A stretch of 64,000 nt of DNA from NCBI GenBank assembly GCA_035771175.1, contig CM069590.1:31324821-31388820 (forward strand), written 5' to 3'. Within the stretch, counting starts at the first letter, position 1. Every line of letters starts with the position of its first letter. The DNA comes from Paratinospora sagittata (lineage: Eukaryota > Streptophyta > Magnoliopsida > Ranunculales > Menispermaceae). The notes beneath the pieces were generated by a model, which worked only from the letters and a program-made list of their open reading frames with translations, had not been told where the DNA came from and did no database searches. Positions 47,491 to 59,954 of the stretch are shown piece by piece. The position numbers were made by a program, and so were the translations under genes.

Positions 47491-48955
47491 CAGTCCAGTG
47501 CCAGAGAGACAGCGAAGGCAGCTACTGAGCCAGACCCGACAGCATCCAGGACTTTGGTGGAAGGTACTCTTGTTATTTGTGGTACTTCTATGCATGTATT
47601 ATTTGATGCTGGGTCTACATTATCATTCATATCTGGACGTATGGTAGATAGTTTGCATTTGACTCCCATTAGGGCTAGTACATGGTTAGTGGTGAGTACT
47701 GTAGCTGGGGAGAGGATCTACCCGAACATGATTTGTAGCCAGTGTGTGGTTCAGATTGGTGATGTTGAGATGCCTATTGACTTTCGAGTCCTAGAGTTTT
47801 TAGAGTTTGATGCACTTTTAGGGATGGATTGGCTCGCGGCTTATCATGCAGTTGTCGACTGTTTCGCGAAGAAAATCATTTTTCAGATCCCCGGACACCC
47901 AGTGTTAACACTACAGGGTAGAGCTTCAGACCAGACAGTCACAAGGGGTAGATTTGTGACTGATGGAGATAGGGAGATTTTGGCTGGGTTAGTGCCTGAT
48001 GAGGAAGAGACTAGTGAGGTGATACTTGAGGATATTGCCATTGTTAGGGACTTTCCAGATGTGTTCCCTACGGATCTTCCAGGATTACCACCGAAGCGAG
48101 AGATCAATTTCATTGTTGAACTAGTCCCTGGCACGAAGCCTATCTCCATGGCACCATATAGAATGGCGCCAGCCGAGTTGAGAGAGTTGCAGAAACAGCT
48201 CGAGGAGTTATTGGCTAAGGGCTTTATTTGCCCGAGCGTGTCACCCTGGGCAGCTCCAGTTCTTTTTGTGAAAAAGAAAGATGGGAGCTTGCGGTTGTGC
48301 ATCGACTATCGCCAATTGAACAGGGTGACCATCAAGAACAAATATCCTCTCCCAAGGATTGATGACTTGTTTGATCAGTTGAGGGGAGCGAGGTATTTTT
48401 CGAAGATTGATTTGCGCTCCGGGTATCATCAGCTGAGGATCAGGGAGAAGGATGTGCCTAAGACAGCATTCAGAACCCGCTATGGACATTATGAGTTCCT
48501 TGTGATGCCATTTGGTGTGACTAATGCACCGGCGATGTTCATGGACCTGGTGCAGAGGGTCTTTAGGCAGTATCTGGATAAGTTTGTCATCGTCTTCATT
48601 GATGACATATTGGTGTATTCCAAGACTCAGGCTGGGCATGAAGAACACCTTAGAGTGACCTTGCAAACTCTGAGAGAGCATAGGCTATATGCAAAGCTGA
48701 GCAAGTGTGAGTTTTGGATCACCGAAGTGAAGTTCTTAGGTCATGTGGTGAGTTCTGAGGGGATTTCAGTTGATCCGTCTAAGGTTGAAGCCATTATCAG
48801 TTGGCCTAGGCCTACCACAGTGACCGAGATCAGAAGCTTTCTTGGGTTAGCTGGTTACTATAGGAGATTCGTTCAGGGATTCTCTAAGATAGCTACGCCT
48901 ATGACTAGGCTCACCCAGAAAGATGTGTCCTTTGTATGGACCGAGGAGTGTGACC
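47491..48955 (+). pseudogene. pol: Tekay pol, protease and reverse transcriptase part
   Basis: This is in the same frame as gag with no ATG near the start, so it would be a Gag-Pol fusion if not for the TAG at 47488. The protease site D-A-G-S is at 47605-47616. The RT shows [40 protein letters not shown] and the catalytic F-I-D-D at 48595-48606. After F-V-W-T-E-E-C-D a frameshift near 48955 moves the reading to another frame. The open frame nominally runs to 49014. Confidence 0.9.
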
Positions 48956-49430
48956 TTTTTAGAGCTGAAGAAAAGATTGACATCTACGCCAGTGTTGATT
49001 TTGCCAGAGCCTGATCAGGAGTTGGTTATCTATATTGATGCCTCTCGTATCGGCTTGGGTTGCGTGTTGATGCAGAAGGATAGGGTCATTGCTTATGCAT
49101 CGAGGCAGTTGAAGGTGCATGAAAAGAACTACCCTGTTCATGACTTAGAATTGGCAGCAGTGGTTTTTGCTTTGAAGATTTGGAGGCATTATCTCTATGG
49201 TGAGAGATTCACTTTGTATTCTGACCATAAGAGCCTCAAGTACTTGTTCTCTCAGAAGGAATTGAACATGAGGTAGAGAAGGTGGTTAGAGCTCCTCAAA
49301 GACTATGATTTTACATTGGAATACCACCCAGGTAAAGCCAATGTAGTGGCTGATGCGTTGAGCAGGAAGCAGGTAGAGACAGTTATGGTAGCACGCCAGA
49401 TGTCTCATGAGTGAAGACTACTTGAGGCGG
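48956..49430 (+). pseudogene. pol: Tekay pol, RNase H part
   Basis: [11 protein letters not shown], then Y-I-D-A-S (first catalytic Asp), [27 protein letters not shown] and [15 protein letters not shown] at 49274-49276 interrupts just after N-M-R, and [16 protein letters not shown] continues in frame to a TGA near 49413. Confidence 0.88.
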
Positions 49431-49438
49431 CTACGGTT

Positions 49439-50170
49439 ATGAGTATATGTGCTACCCCTTCAGATCAGATTATGATATGTGCTCAAATGAGAGCTCAGCC
49501 TACACAAGTCCAGGAGGTAATTGACCAACAGAGACTTCACGTTGATCATGGGATGTACAAGTCTTGGGCTGAGAGCAGTGATTTTACTGATTGGCACTTG
49601 TCATCTGATGGTGCCTTGAGATTTAGGGGACGTTTATGGGTTCCCGCAGATCCACGACTCAGACAGAGTGTTCTCCAAGAGGCTCACAAATCTCATTATG
49701 CTATTCATCCTGGCGGAACCAAGATGTATCATGATATGAAAAGAATGTATTGGTGGCCCGACATGAAGAGAGAGATAGCGCAGTTCATTCAGAGGTGTGA
49801 GATCTGTCAAAGAGTCAAAGCTGAGCATCAGAGGCCTAGAGGGCAGATGCAACCGCTTGCCATTCCTGAGTGGAAATGAGAGCACGTCACTATGGACTTT
49901 GTTGTGGGATTACCCAACACCCCGAGGAGACATAATGTTGTTTGGGTTATTATTGATCGCTTGACCAAGTCCGCTCACTTTCTACCGGTGAACACTGGGG
50001 ATTCTATGGACAAGCTGAGCAGACTCTATATGCGGGAGATAGTCAGATTACATGGAGTGCCAGTTTCGATTGTGTCAGATTGGGATCCGAGGTTTACATC
50101 GGTATTCTGGCAGGGGTTGCAGAGGCAGCTCGGCTCTAGACTAGATCTCAGTACCGCTTTTCACCCCAGA
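49439..50170 (+). pseudogene. pol: Tekay pol, integrase zinc-binding and core part
   Basis: The HHCC region reads H-P-G-G-T-K-M-Y-H-D-M-K-R and ends in C-E-I-C (about 49700-49815). A TGA at 49877-49879 precedes M-D-F-V with the first core Asp. V-S-D-W-D-P-R-F holds the second Asp. F-H-P then shifts frame near 50165, apparently by loss of one C, exactly before the Q-S-E-R segment with the catalytic Glu. Confidence 0.88.
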
Positions 50171-50943
50171 CGGATGGCCAGTCTGAGAGGTTGATATTGA
50201 TTTTAGAGGATATGCTTCGAGCTTGTGTCCTTGAGTCCAGTGGTAACTGGGAGGAGTACATACATCTGTGTGAGTTCGCGTACAACAACAGCTATCAGTC
50301 CAGTATTGGCATGGCTCTTTTTGAGGCATTGTATGGTCGACCCTGTAGATCTCCGATCTGTTGGACAGAGGTAGGGGATGTTGCGGTGATGGGACCAGAG
50401 TTTGTACAAGAACACACAGAGAAGATTAAGAGGATCAAGCATAATATGAAAGTAGCCCAAGACAGGCAGAAGAGTTACACTGATGCCAAGCGGAAGACCG
50501 TAGAGTTCGAGGTGGGTGATCAAGTTTTATTGAAGGTCTCACCTCAAAAGGGCCAAACTAGATTTGGGATAAAAGGCAAGCTCGCTCCGAGATATATTGG
50601 GCCGTTTGAGGTTTTAGAACGAATTGGCCCCGTCGCTTACCGATTAGCCTTGCCACCTCAGTTAGCAGCAGTCCACAATGTCTTTCATGTGTCAATGTTG
50701 AGAGTGTACAAGAGTGATTTTGATCACGTCTTGGACTGGAGGAACATTGAACTGAGGCAGGATGGGACTTATGATGAGGAACCTATTCAGATACTTGACC
50801 GGAAGGTCCAGAGGTTACGTAACCGCGAGATTCCGATGGTTATGGTGAGATGGCAGTTCCATCGTGAGGAGCAGGTTACTTGGGAGCGTGAGGACTACAT
50901 GATGGAGCACTTTGCCGAGTTCATGGGCTTAGGTATTTCTTAA
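50171..50943 (+). pseudogene. pol: Tekay pol, integrase C-terminus and chromodomain
   Basis: Open frame 50191-50943. [16 protein letters not shown], the GPY/F region ([11 protein letters not shown]) and N-V-F-H-V-S-M-L lead to a chromodomain-like end: [17 protein letters not shown] and V-T-W-E-R-E. Such domains direct integration to heterochromatin in chromoviruses. It ends G-L-G-I-S before the PPT. Confidence 0.88.
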
Positions 50944-50973
50944 CCTTAAAACTTCGAGGACGAAGTTCATTCT

Positions 50974-50986
50974 AAGGTGGGTGTGA
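50974..50986 (+). promoter_or_regulatory. Tekay polypurine tract
   Basis: AAGGTGGGTGTGA directly precedes the 3' LTR TGTGACGCC; it is typical for this clade. Confidence 0.85.
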
Positions 50987-53900
50987 TGTGACGCCCCGAA
51001 AATTATTTCATCTAGCCCATAACTCAATTGCACTTTGCCCAAACTCTATGCGTTGCCTTGATATGTTTGGTGTTTGTTTGATGGTTGTTTAATGTTTCTA
51101 TAGTTGATGCTTGATAATGTATATAAATATGTGTATCATAAATTGTATATGGGTCATGTTAAATTAAATTAAAATGCATATGTTATTATTTATGCATGGG
51201 TCCATTAAACCATGAATTGATATGAGTTAGGATTGATTGAATAAAAGGATAAATGAGAATGAAAATTTGGTGTATTAAATGGATTGGACATTTAAAATAC
51301 ATGGAAGCATGAAATTGGTTAAAGTACATGTGGTTGGTATGGGTAGTATGGGACCAACACATGTGAAGGTTGGTGCATGAAAGTGGACAAGTGTCCCATG
51401 CCCTCAAGGAAGTGTTAGAATGAGTGGAGGGAATCAAGGAGAGAATCAAGGAGGGAATCAAGGATGTGCTAGAAAGAGGTGAGTGGAGAGAAAGGAAAGA
51501 AGAAGCGAAAGAAAAGAAGATAAAGGAAAGAAGAAGAAAAAGAAGGAGAGAGTTGCAGGAGGAAGATTCCTGCGACATTTTCATCAAAGTAGTGGATCTT
51601 TGGAATATATGGTCAGATTGAGCTCAAAATTTGTCAGCAAGTTCGTAGCTTATGGTTATTCATTCTGTCGGTGGAGATCTTGATCAGAGGTTTCGTCTAA
51701 GAGATCTAACCTCTCAAACAAAGCTGGTCGGAAAGTCTGGATTTCTCGCGCCATTTTGCTCAAACTTCTAGATCTCCTTAATCTACCGTTGGATGGATAT
51801 AAAATTTGGGTATGTCATGTAAAACTTATATTTCTACATTCTGAACGGTGGAGATCTTGATTTAAGGTTTGTTCTGAGAGATCTAACTTCTGAAACAAAG
51901 CTGGTCCGAGATTCTGGATTTCTCGTGGTGTTTCGCTCAAACTTGTAGATCTCCTAAATCTACCGTTGGATGGATATCAAATTTGGGTATGTAGTTTATA
52001 AGTGATAGTTATGTATTCTGAACGGTTGAGATGTGTATTCGTTTAGTATTTTGTGTGATATAGTCATCTGAGTTTGTGTAGCATGATTAAAAGCTCATAA
52101 CATATAGATATCAAGCATTTATAATAAATTCGATGCAAGTAAAAACTTATCAACTTGGATCCACATTCCACATGCATTGGGTTACTAGTGCACATCTATT
52201 TCACCGTACCGTTGACCCCAATCATGTTTATTTGGGTTACTAGTACACGTCTATTTCACCGCGCCGTTGACCCCAATCATTTCCTTTCCTAAAACCCTCC
52301 TATGACAAGGTTAAGTCCCCCTATTAGCCAGATAGATGGGCCCAACCAAAGTCATAAGGTTTTCTCAAATCAATGCATCATTCAAAACATTAGAACACAT
52401 TCATGCTTTCAACATACAATATATATAAGTGATATGATGACATAAAAGATATAATCATAAATGAAGTCTACTCACAACCAAGCCTTGCGAGAGTATTTAA
52501 CCACACACGACCACCAAACCGAATCAACCCAATCAAGATCCTGAAACATACATCAATATCCCACCATACATCAATTTCTATGCTCAATCACATAGACATT
52601 ACACATCAACCCTAAATCGGCCCACATATAAACAATAGGCCTAAATCCCATCTAATCCCATCATTCAACTCAAATCACATGACTTAGGCCTCTAATGCAT
52701 AGTTCTCATACATAAACCATTCTATTAATCAAAAATACTGATTTTCAATTCCTTAGGCATAAACATGCCCAAATTTGGTCACTTGATCACAAGTAGGCCT
52801 AACCCATGATATGGTCACAACCACCAAATCAGTAGCATAATCAACTCTAATCATGCTTAATTAAACATAAGTTGCATCAATTCAATGATTCTAGGCCAAA
52901 ATCATCAAAAGTCCATACTTAGGCCATATTGTCGATTTACACTAGGTCACCATGTTCAGCCATGTATATCAATGATTTTGCATCATGGGTTCATCAACAA
53001 TGGCAACTAGGTCAACATAGTTGACATGCAAGCTCTTTGGAAAGGTCTAAGTTCATATTCTAAATTTAGGTCTAATACAAGCAACCCTACCAATTCTTCA
53101 TTTACTATTCTGTTCAGATGTATCAATATACCAACAGAAATACGTAATCACAAAATCAACCGTACAGATTGAAGTATGTGAAGATACAAACCTTTCCACG
53201 CCCCGGACCACCAACCCCGCAGGGAATGGCATGGTAGGATATTGATGTATGTTTCAGGATCTTGATTGGGTTGATTCGGTTTGGTGGTCGTGTGTGGTTA
53301 AATACTCTCGCGAGGCTTGGTTGTGAGTAGACTTCATTTATGATTATATCTTTTATGTCATCATATCACTTATATATATTGTATGTTGAAAGCATGAATG
53401 TGTTCTAATGTTTTGAATGATGCATTGATTTGAGAAAACCTTATGACTTTGGTTGGGCCCATCTATCTGGCTAATAGGGGGACTTAACCTTGTCATAGGA
53501 GGGTTTTAGGAAAGAAAATGATTGGGGTCAACGGCGCGGTGAAATAGACGTGTACTAGTAACCCAAATAAACATGATTGGGGTCAACGGTACGGTGAAAT
53601 AGACGTGCACTAGTAACCCAATGCATGTGGAATGTGGATCCAAGTTGATAAGCTTTTACTTGCATCGAATTTATTATAAATGCTTGATATCTATATGTTA
53701 TGAGCTTTTAATCATGCTACACATTGACATGCATACATGATATTTATTGATGAGTATTGATAGCATATTTGAATTCTATTCACTGGGCACCGTTGGCTCA
53801 CCCTCATTTTCCTCTTTCAGGTCCTTCTGTCCCGAAAAAGGGCAAAGGAGTAGTTATATCTTGAGGGCCTTGCCTGCGAGAGAATCCAAAGCCTCGATGT

Positions 53901-54341
53901 GAGTTGTGAGGCATTTTGATTGAACTGTGTTTTAAATTATGAAGTATTATATTTTGGATTATGTAATTATAACACTTACCACATTGTAGTATGGGTGAGT
54001 TGGGACTTCTTAGATAAACCATGTGGGCATATGACGGTTTTTATTTGTACCCACAATTTTGGACTTTATGTGTATGTCAATTTTAATGGACTGTAGGTAT
54101 TATGATTTTATTTATGGTTCACTTTTTATGGATTATCTCTTGTCTTTGATGATTAATACGGTGGGTAGTTTTGTTTAGTACCTTTTGATATTATGTCGTT
54201 GTTTGAAATAAGGCTCGTAGGGTCTCAACCACCTCATGGGAGTTGAGGAGTGGTCGGAGATGCCTACGCCGGGCGTCTCGCCCCGGCATTCCGCATGCCA
54301 TTCCCTGCGGGGTTGGTGGTCCGGGGCGTGGGGTCGCCACA
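50987..54341 (+). repeat. Tekay 3' LTR, rearranged by an inverted duplication
   Basis: 3,355 bp. Bases 50987-52077 match the start of the 5' LTR. About 52081-53198 is the reverse complement of the 5' LTR middle (about 45656-44535). About 53215-53233 onward has a short inverted copy of the LTR end, and about 53232-54341 is a direct copy of 45171-46274. The 5' LTR is collinear and ordinary. Confidence 0.88.
52081..53718. repeat. Large inverted repeat, about 490-bp arms
   Basis: 52081-52568 and 53232-53718 are reverse complements, joined by about 660 bp. Both arms share variants that differ from the 5' LTR (GGCGCGG for GGCACGG, GGGCCCATC for GGGCCAATC). Any transcript through it could fold into a long hairpin. 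Confidence 0.85.
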
Positions 54342-54793
54342 CATAAGTTGAGAAACGGTCTTCTCACACTCTTAAGTTGAGAACGGTAGTTCTCACACCC
54401 GTAAGTTGAGAAATGGTAGTTCTCACACCCGTAAGTTGAGAAACGGTAGTTCTCACACACGTAAGTTGAGAAAGTTAAGGTTTGTCTGACACCTGAAAGT
54501 TGGGATAGGTTGGTCTCAAACCTGCAAGTTGAGCAGTGTAACGGTTGTTCTTACACCCGCAAGTTGTGAAAAGGTGTAACGATTTGATTCTCACCCGTAA
54601 GAGAATCCCTTAGTGATAAGGTTTAAAATCCTAACTGAGGAGGTTAGGTAGTGTACGTAGGCAAGTAGTCGAACCACTATAAATCGACTGTGCATATTTA
54701 TTTATATTATGCACTTTAACTTTGCTATTGTAATTATTTTTAAATTGTCTAAGTGTCCAATTCACCCCCCTCTTGGACATACCTGGGCCAACA
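54342..54793 (+). repeat. B2 5' LTR, third fragment, with CTCACACCCGTAAG repeats
   Basis: It resumes after CATAA with about five units of TTCTCACACCCGTAAGTTGA between 54347 and 54480 and further units to about 54600. It ends CCCCCCTCTTGGACATACCTGG...CCAACA at 54793. Confidence 0.9.
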
Positions 54794-54795
54794 AT

Positions 54796-54807
54796 TGGTA
54801 TCAGGGC
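54796..54807 (+). promoter_or_regulatory. B2 primer binding site
   Basis: TGGTATCAGGGC has one mismatch to the initiator tRNA-Met PBS and begins 2 bp after the LTR end. Confidence 0.85.
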
Positions 54808-54848
54808 AGTGTTGCTCTTCAAAGAAACTTCACAATTTTTTTGATATC

Positions 54849-55973
54849 ATGGCAATGACTAGAGGCACAGTCATGGGAATTGGTCAACCTCTTGGTAGAC
54901 CACCTTCTTTCAATAAAGACTGGTTTGAAGATTGGATGATAAGGATGAAATCCTTTCTAGAATCTAAGGATATCAATCTATGGGAAATGGTTGTAAACGG
55001 TTACACCATGCCCAACAACCCTACTGAGCTATGGACAGACAAGGAAAGACTAAATGATAAGCATAACACTCAAGTTGTCTATGCCTTATACCGCTCTCTA
55101 CCCGAAGAAGAAGTAGAAAGGGTAGTTCATCACGAGAGTGCCAAAGAGATTTGGGAAACACTCAAATCATTTCACTGTGAAAAGATTAACAATCAAGATG
55201 AAAAGCTCCAAGAGTAAGATAAACTATTTGATGCCTATGAGATATCAGAAAATGAATCTCTCGAGACAGCATGCAACAAATATCAATCCATTCTTGTTTG
55301 AATGCAAGAACTGAATCAGGAAATACTTGCAGAAATAACTCTAGTGTATTTTTGTGATAAGCTTCCAAAGAAGTGGAATGATAAGCTAACTAGTTTAGTT
55401 GAATCTGTTGAACCATGGGAAATGAGTTTAAAAGAGTTCTGTGATCTTTTAAAAACCATGGAAAGAAAGGATGAGACTAAAAACCTTGTTAGATTATTAG
55501 AAGACTTTAAGGTTTTAGATAGTGAATAAGTTCATGATAACATTCAAAGTTTTATACGTCTAGTAAATGAACTTGAACACTATGGAAAAACCATCTCTCA
55601 CTCTACTTTAGTATAATACTTTCTAAACAGTTTTCCTGAAAACTGGAAATACAAAGTAGATTTTCTAAACGAGTTTTCAAATCCATTTGAAATTAGTTTT
55701 CAAGAAATTGATTATATTTTGAGTGGGTTAGAAACTTCATCTGAGAGAGAAGACATTTTTGCCAATGTGCCAAGCAGGAATGGAAGTGAAGTTGCTGATG
55801 ATCTAAACACAATTAGTCAACAATCCTTAGCGAGCACATCCAGAGCACTTAATGAAAGATCTCCTGATAAAACGTCAAGAAAGAAGTCAGCATGGAGAAC
55901 GAAGATAATGAATTATCTTAGCTACTTCAAAAAGAGACATAGTGCACAAGTTGAGGACTTTACAGTACCTTGA
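54849..55973 (+). pseudogene. B2 gag, Copia UBN2-like with duplicated C-terminal half
   Basis: The start is MAMTRGTVMG at 54849. It is collinear with B1 gag without B1's frameshift, so the first 123 codons are clean through to a TAA at 55215-55217. Further stops lie near 55300 and 55527, and another before 55620. The two related C-terminal segments are at about 55260-55490 and 55530-55730, and a basic tail (SRKKSAWRTKIMNYLSYFKK) ends at 55973. No CCHC knuckle is present. Because different codons are broken in B1 and B2, their common ancestor probably had one intact frame of about 375 codons. Confidence 0.78.
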
Positions 55974-56622
55974 GGTAAAAGTCAAAAATATGCAAAGGTG
56001 TAAAAGTTACTCTCATCACTGTTAATTTTATTAGAATATATTTTTGTCAGTGACTATTAAAAATAAATGATTATATTTAATCATGCAATGTTTAGAATGC
56101 TTAAATATTTTAGTTTATGATTAAATTCTTAACGTTTGGTTGATGTAATATAATTTGTGATATTGATTAGTCAACCATACAATACTTAAGTTTAATTGGT
56201 CAAATTTGATTAAGTGTTCACAAGTAAACTAATAGCGAATGAGGACGCTAATGTGCCCAATGGCTTCAATCGATCAAAAGTGTTCGTCATAAAAAGTACT
56301 CTAATCGGTTGCAAACGTTAGATAAATTAAACCGCCTTTAGATATTAGGTTGCGACACGTGTATGTGTGTGTCAGGAGCAAGCTTATCGCTTTAGTATCA
56401 TAAAAATCAAACCTTTAGTGACCTAGCAGTCACTTTCTCTTCTGATGCCCTACGACGCTTCAACGAGAAATTACTACGAATCCTTTTAGGATTTACTGCT
56501 GAACCTTCATCTTTAACCTTTGGAACATCTCGATCTTTGTTCATTTTTTAATCGTTTGATTCCTATTGTATCAGTTTCTGCCTTGTTGTCTCAGTTTTTT
56601 ATCCCTTTTCATTTGACTTTCA
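55974..56622. other. B2 spacer between gag and ORF2
   Basis: No coding frame. It is alignable with B1 14541-15177. There is no trace of protease, integrase, RT or RNase H, so pol is absent from both copies at the same place. Confidence 0.65.
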
Positions 56623-59600
56623 ATGGCACCCAAACCCGAAAAGCTTCGCCCTTTTTCTGTAAGTAAGAGAGTTGTTTCTCCGTCATAACCTCTAGATAGG
56701 AGTGTGAGATCAAGATCTGAACCAACTCAGGCCGAACTGGCTGAGGAACCCACATCATCTATACCCACACCTCTTATTGAAATCGCGTCTTGACCATTTC
56801 ACCCACCTTCTTCTACCCAGATAAGAAGAAAGGGAGACAAAACAGAGAAGCTCGCAAACCGAGTTGTAATCAATGGATGTTTTGTCGACTTTGAGTTCTT
56901 CATTAACTTTCACCTAGACATTCTATCTTCATTCAAGTTCCAAGGCAGAACCAATTTACTTACCTTCAATTCAAAATGGTACCCCAACCTTGTAATCCAA
57001 TTCTATTTGAATTTTGTCAATAAACCAAGCTCTAAACTTGCAAAACAATATGTGGTAAAGAGAGATTTCACTTTGCCAAGTGATGAGAATGCCCACATAC
57101 TTTCATTCACTAAAAATAAAGTCCAGTATCCAGGCTATAATAGCCTCTCTGCTCTAAATCTTGTTTGGAAGAAAAAAAACCACTCGAGTGTCGACAAGAA
57201 ACTCACCAACCAGTCCTTTGAATTAATCCACAACATCATTACCCATATCATTCAACCTAAAATCGGCAGCAGGGGTAATGTAAATGACTTGGATTTATTC
57301 TTAATTTGATGTATTCTAGTAAAGAAGAAAGTGAATCTCGCTCTCATTCTCATGCATGTCATAGATATTGTAATTAGCAAATGAGGAGGTCTTCCTTTTG
57401 GAATGTACCTTACCACACTATTCTAGAATTGTGGAATTGATTTCAGTGGAGAAGAGTGCAAAGGGATCAACAGATACAACTGCGATGGTCAAACCACTGT
57501 AAAATTAATGAGATATACTTATGTCTCTGCATTGGAGAAATGGTTTCCAATGTCAAAAATTCCACATGTAGGAGAATCTAGTAGAATGACTGGAGCCAGT
57601 GATGAAGATGTCTCAGTAATGGAGAAAGAAGCTGCCCAAGCTTCGACTACTCAAGATGAACAGGCTGTGCAAGAGCAAGATGTTACCACAACTGGTATTG
57701 AGCATGTTTCAATTGAAGATGTGGAAATTGAATATGCAGAGCAAGTTGTTCATGTTGAAGAACATCTAATGGAAGAGGTGAACAAGATTGCTTAGGTTGT
57801 TGTTGAAGAACATCTGAATGAGTCAGAAAATGTTCATGCAATCCTGGGAGAAATCACCAGAGAGAGAGTCAGTGAGGACTCAAATAAAACCATCTCTGGG
57901 CCACCATCTCTATTTGATACCCCTGTATCAATGGAATCCCAAGACTCGAAAGAGACTGAGTCTAATGGTGAAAAATTTCATGATACAGAGGGTGATGATC
58001 TGGCTATCATACCCTATCAGGGAGATGACATCAATGTAAAGGCTGATGAAGAAGATCATATTGAAGATTTTCATGAGGCCAATGCTGAGTTCCAAGTAGA
58101 AGATGAAATGAAAAATTATCAGGAGGAAAGCTCATTTGATCCTGAGCCACCTTCTTATCATTCGACCAGCGAGCCAATAGATGAATTTTTCAGAGAGGAA
58201 GATTTCTTGAGAAGAGTGTGAGAAGATCAGATTTTTGTCATGTCTCAGCTAATGACTCGTTTAAAACATAATCAAGTTCAGCTGAAGAATGAGATATTAG
58301 CAGAGGCTCGAGAATCTCTGAAATCTCAGGAGAGAGTTAAGATTAATGAGATGAAAAAATATAACTCTCAAATGATCTAGGCAACTGCATTGCTCGAGAA
58401 AGTGACACAACAAATGGACCAACAGTTAAGTGTCCTACAATCTTTGCCTGCTTCATCAATCAATAATGATATGGTTAAGGACATTTGAGATAACTTGCAA
58501 CAGATAAAGCCATTCATGAAAGCCTTCGCTGCATCAATTCAACCAAGATCATCAAGCTCTCAACCACCTCAAGCAAGACCTCAAGCATCACAGAATCACT
58601 CAGCCCAAGCTACATCAAGCCATACTTCAAGTGTTGTGACTGCAGAAGCTTTGCAAAATATTTTTTAAGAACTTTAAAGCTTACGAGGGAAAGTGGTTAA
58701 CACCTCTAAAGATAAGTCCATTTCTGACACTTTGCAATTAGTTTTGGATGTTATCTTGGATCAAGTAACTAGCATGACAACGTTTGATCCAATGCTGCAA
58801 GCCATCTCTAGTCTGAAAGAGAATTTAGATATTACAAGGCCAACACAAACAGAGGATAATAGACTAACCAAGATTCTCGACTTGGTTACTCATGGTACTG
58901 AAATGCTTCATAACTTGGAGAACAAGATGCCTTTCCTTGCCAAAAGCATTACGGTTCTGTCATACACTGTCACCACAGCTGCAAATCGAGTAGAAGGAGT
59001 AGTAGGCTTCTTTAAAGACCTCTTTAAGGCAATGAATAGTAGGCTGCATTCTACTGTTTGATATATTGCCTCAAGTATGAAACGTTTTGGTGTGATCTTT
59101 CATCTATTGGAGAAGAAAGGTGCAAAAGGTTTCACTTGCACTAAGAGTTTTCGCCTTCACACGTCCCCAAAGACCTGAGGAATTTGACAAACTTATTGGA
59201 ATTTTAGAATGTGAAGAAGAAGAAGCATCTGATGAAGAGCCTCTTCATAGAATCAAAAGAAGAGTGTCTCCACCCCTGGATCCCTCATCAGAGACTTTCC
59301 AAGATCCTAAACCCAAGCGACCAATAAGACCAAAATTTAAAAATCACAAACTTTCTCCTGAGTTTGCTCAAGGTCTTGCGGAGCTAAAAGCTAAAGGCTT
59401 CAAACCTAGTCCACCTCTTGATCCATTTAAATTTGGTGTTTCCAAGCAAGCCCATGAAAAGTTCAATGAAAAACCTATGCAGACTATTGTAATTGACAAA
59501 TTTGTCAAAAGTTTGAGCAAAAGCTCAAGTGGTTCCTCAAAGCCATGTGCGCCCCGGAAACCCAAGGAATCTGAACCAAGTTCTAGTGGATCCAAGAAGG

Positions 59601-59704
59601 ATGAGGAGGCCGAGAGAAAGAGGAAAGGGAAGGGTCCGAGTACGAGTTGGGCCTACCCATTTTTTGATGTTTTCAAAAGGGGGAGAAGAGTATGTAGATA
59701 TTAA
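56623..59704 (+). pseudogene. B2 ORF2: long unknown protein, broken by several stops
   Basis: The start is MAPKPEKLRPF at 56623. In order: a folded-looking domain at about 56860-57540 (F-E-F-F-I-N-F-H, Y-P-N-L-V-I-Q-F-Y, G-M-Y-L-T-T-L-F and F-P-M-S); an acidic Q/E/V region (57541-57795); a D/E-rich linker (57931-58221); a helical region (about 58240-58490) and a long helical, coiled-coil-like block (58693-59061); and a basic proline/serine tail with K-R-P-I-R-P-K-F-K and G-S-K-K-D-E-E-A-E-R-K-R-K-G-K (59160-59704), possibly a nuclear signal. About 1,030 codons if intact. The position just before the PPT is where SIRE-type Copia elements carry env-like ORFs. Function unknown. Confidence 0.6.
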
Positions 59705-59954
59705 GGCTAAGTTAGCTCAAGAAGGAAGCTACAAGTCAGGGGGAGTTCATCTAAGTTTCTGTACAATATGTTGATTGAATAATTATCATGTTCTTGTATA
59801 GTGTGATTGTATTCATCTTGTAATTTATATAATGAAATAAGATATACCTGACATGCTTGCAGATATGCTTAACATACTTGCTACTCTAAATTCGTTATAT
59901 CTTTGAGTACATAAATATAGTTATTTGCATGATCTATGAGTATTTGAAATCATC

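Larger units (their letters stand above)
43390..54341 (+). mobile_element. Tekay-type chromovirus (Ty3/Gypsy), nearly complete, TSD CATAA
   Basis: The 5' LTR is 43390-46274, PBS 46277-46287, gag 46429-47490, pol 47491-50943, PPT 50974-50986 and 3' LTR 50987-54341. The perfect TSD CATAA is at 43385-43389 and 54342-54346. The domain order gag, PR, RT, RH, IN and C-terminal chromodomain, with long LTRs, fits the Tekay/Del clade. The LTRs' first ~1 kb is almost identical, suggesting the youngest insertion here. Pol has two frameshifts and several stops, so it is not autonomous. Confidence 0.92.

Noticed and set aside
48241..48681. Minus-strand 146-codon frame over Tekay RT
   Set aside because: Antisense shadow of the conserved RT coding region.
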